NCBI GenBank assembly: GCA_045613385.1
Contig: JAZLAW010000004.1
Span: 1 to 60,685, forward strand
Direction: 5' to 3'
From: SIG565 sp045613385
GTDB taxonomy: Bacteria; Bacillota; Clostridia; Oscillospirales; Acutalibacteraceae
Length of the DNA stretch: 60,685 nt
The notes below the pieces were generated by a model that saw only the letters and a list, made by a program, of their open reading frames with translations, made no database searches and was not told where the DNA came from. Shown piece by piece: positions 9,631 to 18,620 of the stretch (positions are counted from its first letter, which is position 1; each line of letters opens with the position of its first letter). The position numbers and the translations under genes were made by a program.

Positions 9631-10083
9631 CTAAATCTGTGTCAATAACATTTGTTTAAGTAATGCCGCTCTCATATAATCACGATATTCAGCAGGAACA
9701 TTTCGCATTACTGTATCACTTATCGCCGCTTGTATCAATTTTGCCGTTTCGGACTTTATTATATTTGATTGCAGACAATTATCCACAACAATTCTTGCAG
9801 ACAAAGAATCAATACCTGTACCGATGGAATTTACTATATGCATTAATGCCGATGAGCGACTGAGTTTTACACGCGAAATTTTTATATAGCCACCGCCACC
9901 TCGCCTACTCTCTATTATATACCCGTGCTCCGGAGTAAATCTCGATGATAACACATAATTAATCTGGCTCGGTACACAACCCATAAGTGCCGCAAATTCA
10001 TTGCGTTGAATTTCGGCAATATTATCACCCGATTCATCTAACATTCTTATAATTTCTTCTGTTATCAAGTCACTGATTCTCAT
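9631..10083 (-). CDS. ctsR: stress gene repressor CtsR
   Basis: Repressor of class III heat-shock genes, 150 residues. The N-terminal winged helix contains QRNEFAALMGCVPSQINYVL and the wing with the glycine-rich tip ESRRGGGGYIKI, the known thermosensing element that inserts into the DNA minor groove. The C-terminal half is the dimerisation domain targeted by McsB. AAAGGAG at 10091-10097 precedes the ATG. It is the first gene of the operon and should repress itself through the two boxes immediately upstream. Confidence 0.97.
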   Translation of the reverse strand: MRISDLITEEIIRMLDESGDNIAEIQRNEFAALMGCVPSQINYVLSSRFTPEHGYIIESRRGGGGYIKISRVKLSRSSALMHIVNSIGTGIDSLSARIVVDNCLQSNIIKSETAKLIQAAISDTVMRNVPAEYRDYMRAALLKQMLLTQI

Positions 10084-10094
10084 TTATTTTCTCC

Positions 10095-10148
10095 TTTGAC
10101 TTTAACTGACTTTAATTTAATTATACCCATTGGTCAGTTAAAGTCAAA
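10095..10148 (-). promoter_or_regulatory. ctsR promoter with two CtsR operators
   Basis: The minus-strand promoter is TTGACT (10142-10147), 16 nt, TATAAT (10120-10125). GGTCAGTTAAAGTCAAA on the plus strand at 10132-10148 covers the -35 region. AGTCAGTTAAAGTCAAA on the minus strand at 10095-10111 covers the start of transcription and the ribosome site. Both fit the CtsR direct-repeat consensus (A/G)GTCAAA NAN (A/G)GTCAAA, with one degenerate half-site each, and they are oppositely oriented. Confidence 0.85.
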
Positions 10149-10246
10149 TAGTATTTTTCATTAAAAATTAATATTTTCCGCCGTTTTTACGTAATAATCT
10201 CTTGTTTTCTAATGTTTTCTTGAGTTATCTGCTTTTTCCTTGCAGT

Positions 10247-10274
10247 AACAAAATATGTGCCGTGACATATTATA
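10247..10274 (+). promoter_or_regulatory. possible sigma-K-type promoter of the small Cys-rich gene
   Basis: AACA (10247-10250), 15 nt, CATATTATA (10266-10274). The second element fits the sigma-K -10 pattern CATAnnnTA and no good sigma-A pair is visible. These motifs are short, so this is tentative. Confidence 0.35.
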
Positions 10275-10301
10275 TAGTAAAGTAGAAAGGAGGTCTGTAA
10301 A

Positions 10302-10421
10302 ATGTGTTGTAATTCATTCGGCGGTAACAACTGCACCTGGATTCTTATTGTAATACTCCTTCTCATTTGCTGTGGAGGCAATGGTTGTAACGACAACTGC
10401 AATAACAACGGCTGCTGTTAG
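10302..10421 (+). CDS. 39-residue Cys/Gly/Asn-rich membrane peptide
   Basis: The small open frame has an excellent ribosome site (AAAGGAGGT, 7 nt before the ATG) and its own terminator. The peptide begins MCCNSFGGNNCTW, continues through one hydrophobic helix (about residues 13-24, ILIVILLL) and ends in a Cys/Asn/Gly tail (NGCNDNCNNNGCC). Nine of 39 residues are cysteine. The architecture resembles small clostridial proteins annotated as chorion-class high-cysteine proteins and, more loosely, the YjcZ-type sporulation peptides with a Gly-rich head and a hydrophobic helix. A spore-layer or membrane role is inference, supported only by the sporulation-like promoter. It lies between the divergent ctsR operon and the end of ftsZ. 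Confidence 0.7.
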   Translation: MCCNSFGGNNCTWILIVILLLICCGGNGCNDNCNNNGCC

Positions 10422-10441
10422 TCCCCTTTCCTTTAAAAAAA

Positions 10442-10459
10442 GCTCACCGTACGGTGAGC
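10442..10459 (+). terminator. terminator of the small Cys-rich gene
   Basis: GCTCACCGT/ACGGTGAGC perfect stem followed by TTTTT on the plus strand and preceded by an A run, so it may work in both directions. Confidence 0.85.
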
Positions 10460-10482
10460 CTTTTTATTTATAAACAAAAAAA

Positions 10483-10502
10483 CGATTCCTGAAAAGGAAT
10501 CG
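10483..10502 (-). terminator. terminator of ftsZ and the dcw cluster
   Basis: CGATTCCT / AGGAATCG stem with a 4-nt loop, 20 nt past the ftsZ stop, followed on the minus strand by seven T. Confidence 0.85.
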
Positions 10503-10521
10503 GTTTTTAATATGAACTATA

Positions 10522-11583
10522 TTATTTATCAAAGATGTCAAGAAGTGTCATAGTATCTGTGTAAGTATCATCTTCATCAGACCTTGACATAAGTTCGCTA
10601 ACCAAGTCGCCCTTAGATTCTTTTTTCTCATCGCCAAGACCGGTAGCAACAACTGTCACACGAATTGTATCTTCGAGAGTATCATCAAGCTGAGCACCCC
10701 AGATGATAGTTGCATCCGGATGAGCCATCTCGGAGATGATAGAAGAAGCAAGTTCAACTTCTTCAAGACCGATATCATCAGAACCTGTAATACTGATGAT
10801 TACGCCACGTGCATTATCCATAGATGTTTCGATAAGCGGACTTGTAATAGCGGCACGAGCTGCCTGTTCTGCCTTATCACGACCTGTAGCGACACCAACA
10901 CCCATATGTGCATAACCAGCATCGGACATAATAGCACTAACATCGGCAAAGTCAAGGTTAACGAGAGCAGTAACATTGATAAGTTCTGAAATACTCTGAA
11001 CACCCTGACGGAGAACATCATCAGCAATATCAAATGCGTTCTTGAATGTGATTTTCTGCTCAGAAACGAACTTTAAGCGTTCGTTAGGAATAACAACAAG
11101 GCTATCAACATGCTCTCTGAGAGCTGCAATACCAGCTTCTGCCTGAGTCATTCTCTTTTTACCTTCAAAAGCAAACGGCTTTGTAACAATACCAACTGTT
11201 AATATACCGAGTTCTTTTGCAATCTGAGCAACAACCGGAGCTGCACCGGTACCGGTACCGCCACCCATACCAGCGGTAATGAAAATCATATCAGCGCTAC
11301 GGATAGCTTCTGTTATTTCTTCTCTTGATTCTTCAGCAGCAGATTTACCCTTATCAGGATTAGCACCTGCACCCATACCATTTGTAGCCTTGGTACCAAT
11401 CTGGATTTTTTGATTTGCTTTAGAAAGGTATAAAGCAGCCTTATCTGTATTGATAGCAACAAATTCAACACCGCGAACACCGGCATCAACCATTCGGTTG
11501 ACAGCGTTTCCGCCGCCGCCGCCTACACCTACGACCTTAATCTGAACAACATCGTCCAATTCATTTGAAACTTCGAATGACAT
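10522..11583 (-). CDS. ftsZ: cell division GTPase FtsZ
   Basis: Tubulin-like GTPase that forms the Z ring, 353 residues. The nucleotide signature GGGTGTGAAPVVA, the early GVGGGGGNAVNRM loop and the T7-loop region LNLDFADV-type segment (NLDFADVSAIM) are all present. After the globular core (to about residue 315) only a short acidic linker remains, and the protein ends LLDIFDK instead of the usual basic DIPxFLRR-type tail that binds FtsA, SepF or ZipA. GGAGGAA precedes the ATG. It is the last gene of the dcw cluster and no ftsA lies upstream; divIB is the neighbour. An own promoter is likely at 11649-11677. Confidence 0.97.
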   Translation of the reverse strand: MSFEVSNELDDVVQIKVVGVGGGGGNAVNRMVDAGVRGVEFVAINTDKAALYLSKANQKIQIGTKATNGMGAGANPDKGKSAAEESREEITEAIRSADMIFITAGMGGGTGTGAAPVVAQIAKELGILTVGIVTKPFAFEGKKRMTQAEAGIAALREHVDSLVVIPNERLKFVSEQKITFKNAFDIADDVLRQGVQSISELINVTALVNLDFADVSAIMSDAGYAHMGVGVATGRDKAEQAARAAITSPLIETSMDNARGVIISITGSDDIGLEEVELASSIISEMAHPDATIIWGAQLDDTLEDTIRVTVVATGLGDEKKESKGDLVSELMSRSDEDDTYTDTMTLLDIFDK

Positions 11584-11648
11584 CTTTTTATTCCTCCAAC
11601 TTTAAGTTAATATATGCGAAAAATATAATTATGACAATTATCATATAA

Positions 11649-11677
11649 ATAATATCACACTAATTATAAAATTTCAA
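11649..11677 (-). promoter_or_regulatory. ftsZ-proximal sigma-A promoter
   Basis: TTGAAA (11672-11677), 17 nt, TATTAT (11649-11654) on the minus strand in the AT-rich 146-nt gap between divIB and ftsZ. It would allow ftsZ to be expressed independently of the cluster. Confidence 0.5.
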
Positions 11678-11729
11678 TAGAAAAATTTACAAAATTGTAA
11701 TTTTTTCTGTTTTTTTATAAAAAATATTA

Positions 11730-12530
11730 CTAATTAATAGTTTTCGGCTTGAAAAAGCCCTCTCTTTTTGATGTGCTCCACGAACTTAAATTAATTTCGC
11801 CAGTAATATCGCTGCCGTTTTTAGAATCAATTTCGGGTAACATTGCATTCAGATGCTCCAGCTTACCTTCAAGTTCCGAAACAGAGCCTATATTGACAAT
11901 AAATCTGCCTTTAACTTTTAGCATAATAAATGAAATATTGCTTATATCAATTTCATTCACCGATACATTGTGACCTTCTAAATATTCATAAATTTCCAAC
12001 ACCGTTTCAAAATCATCAACCGTTGATTTATATCCGATTTGTGCCGGAATTTCATTTTTAGGCTTAACAACAGTCACTCCTTCGGGTATTTGTGCGCTTT
12101 CGCGCAAAACCTTATTATCAATGTCGGTTATGAAAAATTTTTCTCCGACTTGATAACAAAATGTTTCTTTTGCTTCAGTAACCGATAGTCTGATTTCCTT
12201 AAAAGACGGATATTTGATTTTTACACTTTTTATGTATGGTTGTTTTACGGTTAGTGATTTGTTAAGTCTTGAAGATGATACCGAAAAGAGCCTGTCCCCT
12301 ATTTCAATACCTGAAGAAGCAATTATATCTTGCGCAGATATTGTTTTGTTTCCTTCAACCGTTATATTACTTATGGGGAATAAAACTGTTTTAAGCAACA
12401 CTGTTACTATAATAACAACCAAAAGTAAAATGAAAACAGTGATAGTAGCCGCACGTGCTTTAGCACGGCGGCGTTTTTTCACCTGTAATTCTTCTCGGGA
12501 TAAAACTCTTTTCTTTTCACTGATTTCCAT
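11730..12530 (-). CDS. divIB: divisome protein DivIB/FtsQ
   Basis: Bitopic divisome protein, 266 residues: a basic cytoplasmic N-terminus (KKRRRAKARA), one membrane helix at about residues 28-50, then a POTRA domain beginning NITVEGNKTISAQDII and a FtsQ/DivIB beta domain. It connects FtsL/DivIC and the septal PBP. AAGGGA lies before the ATG and the gene starts 4 nt past murA, so it is co-transcribed. Sequence identity in this family is low; the call rests on the POTRA pattern, topology and the murA-divIB-ftsZ order. Confidence 0.92.
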   Translation of the reverse strand: MEISEKKRVLSREELQVKKRRRAKARAATITVFILLLVVIIVTVLLKTVLFPISNITVEGNKTISAQDIIASSGIEIGDRLFSVSSSRLNKSLTVKQPYIKSVKIKYPSFKEIRLSVTEAKETFCYQVGEKFFITDIDNKVLRESAQIPEGVTVVKPKNEIPAQIGYKSTVDDFETVLEIYEYLEGHNVSVNEIDISNISFIMLKVKGRFIVNIGSVSELEGKLEHLNAMLPEIDSKNGSDITGEINLSSWSTSKREGFFKPKTIN

Positions 12531-12534
12531 TTTT

Positions 12535-13788
12535 TCATTCCCTTTTTATATCTGCACCTAATGCATACAAATTTTTTTCTAAATCCTGATAACCGCGGTC
12601 AATATGAAATATTTTATCTATTTCAGTGGTACCTTCCGCCGCCAACCCTGCAACAACCAAAGCCGCGCCACCGCGTAAATCGGTACATTCTGTAGCGGCA
12701 CCCGAAAGTTTAACGCTGCCTTCAATTATAGCAACATTGCCTTGTGTCTTTATATTAGCACCCAATCGTTTTAACTCATCAATATATTTAAATCTATTCT
12801 GAAATATGTTTTCGACAAAAACTGTGGTTCCGTTTGCTACACACATCATTGCCATTACCGGCGGTCCCGCATCGGTCGGGAAACCCGGATAAACCATTGT
12901 CCTTATTGTTGGAATCCGTTTAGGTCTTGCCACCGACCTTATTCTCATATAATTATTGTGTGGTACAATTTCGCAACCACTTTGCCTAAATATATTAAGC
13001 AGTGCCACTTGATGAGATGGCATTATATTTTTTATAACCAAATCTCCGCGAGTCACTGCCGCCGCGGCTATATAGGTAGCCGCCACGATTCTATCGGGAA
13101 TTACAGTATGTTCTGCACCGCCGAGCTTTTTAACTCCGTTTATTACTATTCTGTCCGAACCTGCCCCGTAAATCTTGGCTCCCGCAGAATTTAGGAAATC
13201 GGCCAAATCGCTTATTTCAGGTTCCCTTGCAGCATTATGTATGACCGTTGTGCCTTCCGATAGAGCCGCTGCCAGAATAATATTTTCAGTAGCACCTACA
13301 CTTGGGAAAGATAAATTGATTTCGCTACCCTTTACACTATCGGGAACACTGCACTTCAGATATCCGTGGTCTTCGGCGATTTGTACACCCAACTGTTCGA
13401 GTGCTGATATATGTATATCAATAGGCCTTGGACCCAGTTCACAACCGCCCGGACTGCTAACCAGAGCACTTTTAGTACGGCCGATTATGGCACCTAAAAA
13501 CACTATTGAAGAACGCATTTCGCGCATCAGATTATCGGGTATCTCGTTTCCTGAAACATTTCTTGCATTAACGGTTACTGTCTCACCATCACGTGTGCAC
13601 ACACAACCTAAACTTTTTAATATTTTTATAGACACATCAACATCGGAAAGACAGGGACAATTATGTAAAACACTTTCCCCCGAGCACAGAAGCGTTGCCG
13701 CAAGAATCGGTAGTGCGCTATTCTTAGCTCCGTGGATACAGAGTTCTCCGTTTAATCTTCTTCCGCCGTTTATGTAAATCTTAGCCAT
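12535..13788 (-). CDS. murA: UDP-GlcNAc 1-carboxyvinyltransferase MurA
   Basis: First committed step of peptidoglycan synthesis: transfers enolpyruvate from PEP to UDP-GlcNAc in the cytoplasm. The 417 residues match the family length. The N-terminal HGAKNSALPILAATLL substrate loop is present, and the catalytic cysteine is in GGCELGPRPIDIH, so the fosfomycin-reactive Cys is retained. ATG 13788 (MAKIYINGG) is chosen over an ATG 15 nt upstream because GGGG lies 8 nt before it and MurA proteins begin this way. The gene lies between murG and divIB, as in many Clostridia. Confidence 0.95.
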   Translation of the reverse strand: MAKIYINGGRRLNGELCIHGAKNSALPILAATLLCSGESVLHNCPCLSDVDVSIKILKSLGCVCTRDGETVTVNARNVSGNEIPDNLMREMRSSIVFLGAIIGRTKSALVSSPGGCELGPRPIDIHISALEQLGVQIAEDHGYLKCSVPDSVKGSEINLSFPSVGATENIILAAALSEGTTVIHNAAREPEISDLADFLNSAGAKIYGAGSDRIVINGVKKLGGAEHTVIPDRIVAATYIAAAAVTRGDLVIKNIMPSHQVALLNIFRQSGCEIVPHNNYMRIRSVARPKRIPTIRTMVYPGFPTDAGPPVMAMMCVANGTTVFVENIFQNRFKYIDELKRLGANIKTQGNVAIIEGSVKLSGAATECTDLRGGAALVVAGLAAEGTTEIDKIFHIDRGYQDLEKNLYALGADIKRE

Positions 13789-13846
13789 AAGAATACCCCA
13801 CATAAAAAATTACTACACTCTATTTTATGTGAAGTATTAAAAATTG

Positions 13847-14962
13847 TTAGTGGCTTTTACCGTATAACTTAATTATCTCGTTGTAAATTCGCTCATTAGC
13901 ATCACAAATTGCCGTTTCTTTTGCCTTTTGGGACATCCTATCTATTGTTTTGTTTTCACTTGTAAGTCGTTTTACGGCATCAATCAAGGAATCGGCCGAT
14001 AAATCTTTTTCTTCTATTACTTCTGCCGCACCTACGTTTTTTAGCGTCATAGCATTATGATACTGGTGATTTTCGGCAACATAAGGAGATGGAATAAGAA
14101 TCGAAGCCTTACCGCATACCTGTAATTCGCTAAGTGTAATGGCACCTGCACGGCAAATAACAAGGTCGGCCGCCGCCATACACAAATCCATATCATATAT
14201 ATATTCTTTAATGGTGATTTTATCGTTTAGTGAAATACCTTTCAAATTACCAAGCATCGTTTCATAGCCGTTTTTTCCGGTAGAATGTATATGGTAAAAT
14301 TCCCCCGAAGCATTATGCCATTTTATAAGTTCAGTGACAGCTTCGTTTATTGGACGGGCACCAAGACTTCCCCCGAAAGAAAGAATTAGCGGTTCTTTGC
14401 CAAGTTTTAACTTTTTACGCGCTTCTTCACGGTCGACATCAAGCAAGGCTTGTCGCACAGGATTACCGGTAATTACGGGTTTCTTTGTTAGTTTAAGTCT
14501 CTTTTCAGCCTCGGGCATTGCAAGCATTACACAGTCCGCCCCGGACGCCAACATTTTAGTGGTTACACCAGGGAAAGCATTTTGTTCGTGTATTGCAGTT
14601 TTTATGCCCAATTTCTGTGCCTGTTTTAACACAGGACCACTGACATATCCACCCGTACCTACAACAACATCGGGTTTTAATTGCTTGAGAATTTTCTTTG
14701 CAGTATATGATGCGGTAACCGCCTTTTTGACTGCCGAAATATTTTTTAAAACGTTTTTAGGTGTTAATTTACGCTGGAAACCTGCTACATCAATGGTATA
14801 AAAATCATATCCCGCCGCCGGTACTAATTTTGCTTCAAGTTTATTAGCAGTACCTATATAACTGATTTTAGCATCAGGGTGTTTTTCCTTTATGAAACCT
14901 GCAACTGCCAAAGCAGGATTAATATGTCCTGCAGTTCCGCCACCCGCAAAAAGTATATGCAT
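13847..14962 (-). CDS. murG: MurG, lipid II-forming GlcNAc transferase
   Basis: Peripheral membrane glycosyltransferase that adds GlcNAc to lipid I, 371 residues. The N-terminal Rossmann loop GGGTAGHINPALA is the MurG signature. GTGGYVSGP, EQNAFPG and the donor-binding region CRAGAITLSELQ with PYVAENHQYHNA follow in order. It is 16 nt downstream of ftsW, and in this lineage lipid II is then polymerised by FtsW. The start has only a modest AGGCGG site. Confidence 0.96.
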   Translation of the reverse strand: MHILFAGGGTAGHINPALAVAGFIKEKHPDAKISYIGTANKLEAKLVPAAGYDFYTIDVAGFQRKLTPKNVLKNISAVKKAVTASYTAKKILKQLKPDVVVGTGGYVSGPVLKQAQKLGIKTAIHEQNAFPGVTTKMLASGADCVMLAMPEAEKRLKLTKKPVITGNPVRQALLDVDREEARKKLKLGKEPLILSFGGSLGARPINEAVTELIKWHNASGEFYHIHSTGKNGYETMLGNLKGISLNDKITIKEYIYDMDLCMAAADLVICRAGAITLSELQVCGKASILIPSPYVAENHQYHNAMTLKNVGAAEVIEEKDLSADSLIDAVKRLTSENKTIDRMSQKAKETAICDANERIYNEIIKLYGKSH

Positions 14963-14977
14963 AGTTTTACCGCCTGT

Positions 14978-16129
14978 CTATAGTTTTTTCAAATTTGACT
15001 GTCTCGAAATAGAAAGTACAATCCCCATTTGTGTAAGTAACAGTATGAGCGAAGTTCCGCCGTAACTGAAAAAAGGAAGACTGATACCGGTATTTGGTAT
15101 TGTATTAGTAACAACAAGAATATTAAGTATAGCCTGTAATCCAACCTGGAACGTAAGACCTACCGCTAAAAGACAACCAAATTTATCGGGGGCTTTTAGT
15201 GCTATAGTAAAACCGCGCCATACAAGTGCACAGAACAAGAGAATAATAATTATAGCACCAATGATGCCTAATTCTTCACAAACTATTGAAAAAATGAAAT
15301 CATTATGCGGCTCTGGAACCCATAGATATTTTTGTCTTGATTTGCCAAGTCCCCTACCCATTATTCCACCTGAGCCGATGGCTAGTAGAGACTGGATTGT
15401 TTGATATCCGTATCCCGTTGCATCTGCCCATGGGTCTAACCAATATTTAATACGGTCACTACTGTAACTTATAGCACCGCTGAGTACAACAACTGCCGCG
15501 CCACCGAGACCAATACCCAGGCCACCTAAAATATATGGGAGTTTTAGTCCGCCAACTACCATGAGAACTACACCGATTACACCTATCAAAAGTGTTGCCG
15601 AAATGTGCGGTTCTGCGATTACGAGTCCACAGACTATGCCTAAAATTCCAACGAGAATGGCTATAAATTTAAATTTTCCCATTTGCTTATAATTTGCTGC
15701 TATGAGATGAGAAAACAGGAGAATTATAGCAAATTTTGCAATTTCGGATGGTTGGAAACTAAACGAGCCTATCGCAAACCATCTTTTTACATCCATACCC
15801 TTTACCATTGGCGGCACTGCAAGTAAAAATCCCAAAAGAGCTACTGAAACAAGCAATATTATCCAAGCAAATTTCCTATAAAGATGATAATCAATATGTG
15901 AAGCAATAAACATAAATATCAGTCCTACTGCCGCATATTTTGCCTGGTTGAATATAAACTTAAAACTGTTATCGTAATGAGTATATGAATAAACATAACT
16001 TGAAGAAAACAACATAATAAGCCCTATTGTTAATAAAACTAACACAAGGCTTAAAAACGCAACATCGACTTTTCGTTTATTACCGTTAAAAATTGATGCC
16101 TTTTGTTTTTTGTTGATTTCTGTAGCCAT
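14978..16129 (-). CDS. ftsW: septal glycosyltransferase FtsW (SEDS family)
   Basis: SEDS peptidoglycan polymerase with about ten membrane helices in 383 residues. Family landmarks are the FKFIFNQAKYAAVG start, GVKRWFAIGSF-like segment (GMDVKRWFAIGSFSFQPSEIAKFA), the large outside loop with GRGLGKSRQKYLWVPEPHNDFIFS, and the SLPFFSYGGTSL C-terminal motif. Catalysis depends on an Asp in the large loop region and the partner is the class B PBP encoded at 18621-20882. SpoVE has the same fold, so a sporulation role as well is possible. Confidence 0.93.
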   Translation of the reverse strand: MATEINKKQKASIFNGNKRKVDVAFLSLVLVLLTIGLIMLFSSSYVYSYTHYDNSFKFIFNQAKYAAVGLIFMFIASHIDYHLYRKFAWIILLVSVALLGFLLAVPPMVKGMDVKRWFAIGSFSFQPSEIAKFAIILLFSHLIAANYKQMGKFKFIAILVGILGIVCGLVIAEPHISATLLIGVIGVVLMVVGGLKLPYILGGLGIGLGGAAVVVLSGAISYSSDRIKYWLDPWADATGYGYQTIQSLLAIGSGGIMGRGLGKSRQKYLWVPEPHNDFIFSIVCEELGIIGAIIIILLFCALVWRGFTIALKAPDKFGCLLAVGLTFQVGLQAILNILVVTNTIPNTGISLPFFSYGGTSLILLLTQMGIVLSISRQSNLKKL

Positions 16130-16138
16130 AACTTACTC

Positions 16139-17161
16139 CTACTGCATTAATATGATTGGTAAAATTGCTAAAATACAACCTATAAAGGTTATAACTGAAA
16201 AAACGAAAACTATTTTGCCTTCATTCCATCCCGACATTTCAAAGTGGTGATGTATAGGTGACATTTTAAAGAGTCTTTTCTTGGTTTTTTTAAAATATAT
16301 TACCTGTAAAATAACAGAAAATGCTTCAATGATATAAATGAGACCTGCCAAAATTAATAGAACGGGTTTTCCAATACCATAAGACATTGCTACAACCGCG
16401 CCGCCCAAAAACATTGAACCGGTATCCCCCATAAATACCTTTGCAGGATGCGAGTTCCAAAGAACAAAACCGGCACAACCACCCGCAAAAGCGGCAGACA
16501 AAGTATTATAAGCGATATTACCCATAAAACCTGCCATAAACATAAACGCACAGGAAACTATCATAGTTACCGTTGCAGCAAGTCCATCGATACCATCGGT
16601 CAAATTAACTGCATTTGTAAAACCGTAAATGAAGAACAAAGAAATCGGCCAGAAAACAAGACCCAGTCCGGAATTAACCGATACTTCGCCCACAAAAGGT
16701 ATCCAGGTTGAATCCATACCCGAAATATAGAGAGCAACTAAATAAAGAGCCGACACCAAGAATTGCAGAAACGTTTTTTGCCTTGCCGTAAGGCCGAGAT
16801 TACGTTTTTTAACAACCTTGATATAATCGTCTAAAAATCCGATTATTCCCATACTTACAGCTAAAGCGATACCGGATATAAAGCGGATGAAATTCCCCTT
16901 GGTTATAAACTCCGCTGTAAAACGGCTATTTGCAAAAAAAGAATAACAAACCGCAAACAAAAGGCCTGAAATTACACCGCCAAAAATCATAACTCCGCCC
17001 ATAGTCGGTGTTCCCTGTTTATTGGCATGCCACTTGGGACCTATATCAAGAATTGTCTGCCCGAATTTAAGTTTATGCAGGTACGGAATAACTATGTATC
17101 CGAGCCCCCAACAAACCGCCATAGCAATTATTGCGGCAATTACAGGTGATAATTCAACCAT
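16139..17161 (-). CDS. mraY: phospho-MurNAc-pentapeptide transferase MraY
   Basis: Integral membrane transferase making lipid I from UDP-MurNAc-pentapeptide and undecaprenyl phosphate, 340 residues. It has ten predicted helices and the family motifs GTPTMGG, FLDDYIKV, the NLTDGIDGLA catalytic loop, FMGDTGS and SPIHHHFE. It sits 16 nt after murE. In the classical cluster murF and murD would flank mraY; neither is found here. Confidence 0.97.
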   Translation of the reverse strand: MVELSPVIAAIIAMAVCWGLGYIVIPYLHKLKFGQTILDIGPKWHANKQGTPTMGGVMIFGGVISGLLFAVCYSFFANSRFTAEFITKGNFIRFISGIALAVSMGIIGFLDDYIKVVKKRNLGLTARQKTFLQFLVSALYLVALYISGMDSTWIPFVGEVSVNSGLGLVFWPISLFFIYGFTNAVNLTDGIDGLAATVTMIVSCAFMFMAGFMGNIAYNTLSAAFAGGCAGFVLWNSHPAKVFMGDTGSMFLGGAVVAMSYGIGKPVLLILAGLIYIIEAFSVILQVIYFKKTKKRLFKMSPIHHHFEMSGWNEGKIVFVFSVITFIGCILAILPIILMQ

Positions 17162-17177
17162 TTTACAACTCTCCCTG

Positions 17178-18608
17178 TTATTTGATTAATTCTAAAGCTT
17201 CGGCCACTACTTCACGCTCATCAAGATGTATTTTGCCCGTATTTAATATCTGATAAGTCTCGTGACCTTTACCGGCTAATATGATTATATCATTAGTTTT
17301 GGCATTTTGTATAGCGAATTTTATCGCTTCGACTCTATTTTCAATAATTTTATATGGTGTCTTATGTTTTTTTACACCCACCATTATATCTTCAATTATC
17401 TGAGTCGGATTTTCGCTTCTTGGGTTATCACTTGTTACGATCAAATAATCGGCAAGTTTTGCCGCGGTTTCACCCATTATCGGGCGCTTTGTCTTATCGC
17501 GGTCACCACCGCAACCGAATAATATAACAAGTCTTGAATCTCGATAATCTTTAAAGCTTTTTAATATATTTTCAAGTCCGTCCGGTGTATGGGCATAATC
17601 GATAACTACAGTAAAGTCCCTATCGGTCTTTACAACTTCTGCTCTGCCTGAAACACCGTGCATATCCCGAAGTGAGCTTTGTACTGTTTCGATAGAAATT
17701 CCGAGTTCAAGTGCTGCGGCTGCCGCACACATAGAATTATATACAGTAAATCTGCCGCCGGTACCCACCGATATCGGATTTATGAAATTATATCCGACCA
17801 TATGATATTTGACTTTGTCGGGTCTATATTGCGCATTTTTTGCGGTATAGGTGGCTTCATCATTATTCACCGAAAAAGAAATCTTTTTACAGTCCGTTTG
17901 TTCTAAAATCTTTTTACCATAAGTATCATCGAAATTTACAATAGCACATTTGCACATATTGAATAATTTAAGTTTAGCGGCAAAATAGTTTTCCATTGTT
18001 AAATGATAATCCAAATGGTCCTGCGTCAAATTTGTGAACATAGCTATTTCAAATTCAACACCGCAAATACGCTTTTGGTCAAGCGCATGAGAAGATATTT
18101 CCATAACTACATATTCGCAGTTTTCCTTAACCATTAAGCCTAAAAGATAGTTCATTTCATAAGCATCAGGTGTAGTGTTTCTTGAAGGTAAAACCCTATC
18201 CCCTACCATATTCTGTATGGTACCTATAAGACCTACTTTATGTCCGGCCGTTTCTAAAATACTCTTAAGCATATAAGTAACAGATGTTTTGCCATTCGTT
18301 CCCGTAACACCTATAAGTTTTAACTTCTCGGAAGGATTACCGAACCATTTCGCACTCATTTCAAAATAAACGCGATGGGTATCATCAACAATAACCTGGT
18401 TGTCTATCTTTAAATCCTTTTCACAAATTATAACTGACGCGCCGTTTTCTATGGCCAAACCGGCAAAGGTGTGACCATCGAAATTAGTACCGTTAATACA
18501 AATAAAGACAAACCCCGGTTTCACCGCCCTTGAATCGCAGGTAATTCCCGAAATTTCCAACTCGGACAGTGATTTATTATCTGTGTTTATTAGCTCATAT
18601 AATTTCAT
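17178..18608 (-). CDS. murE: MurE, meso-diaminopimelate-adding ligase
   Basis: Cytoplasmic Mur ligase adding the third residue of the stem peptide, 476 residues. The ATP loop GVTGTNGKTS lies at about residue 110, the central domain has EISSHALDQ, and the C-terminal domain has TSDNPRSENP. DNPR is the signature for meso-diaminopimelate rather than lysine, so the wall is probably the mDAP type. MraY starts 17 nt downstream and the PBP gene ends 13 nt upstream. Confidence 0.95.
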   Translation of the reverse strand: MKLYELINTDNKSLSELEISGITCDSRAVKPGFVFICINGTNFDGHTFAGLAIENGASVIICEKDLKIDNQVIVDDTHRVYFEMSAKWFGNPSEKLKLIGVTGTNGKTSVTYMLKSILETAGHKVGLIGTIQNMVGDRVLPSRNTTPDAYEMNYLLGLMVKENCEYVVMEISSHALDQKRICGVEFEIAMFTNLTQDHLDYHLTMENYFAAKLKLFNMCKCAIVNFDDTYGKKILEQTDCKKISFSVNNDEATYTAKNAQYRPDKVKYHMVGYNFINPISVGTGGRFTVYNSMCAAAAALELGISIETVQSSLRDMHGVSGRAEVVKTDRDFTVVIDYAHTPDGLENILKSFKDYRDSRLVILFGCGGDRDKTKRPIMGETAAKLADYLIVTSDNPRSENPTQIIEDIMVGVKKHKTPYKIIENRVEAIKFAIQNAKTNDIIILAGKGHETYQILNTGKIHLDEREVVAEALELIK

Positions 18609-18620
18609 TTAAAAAACTCC

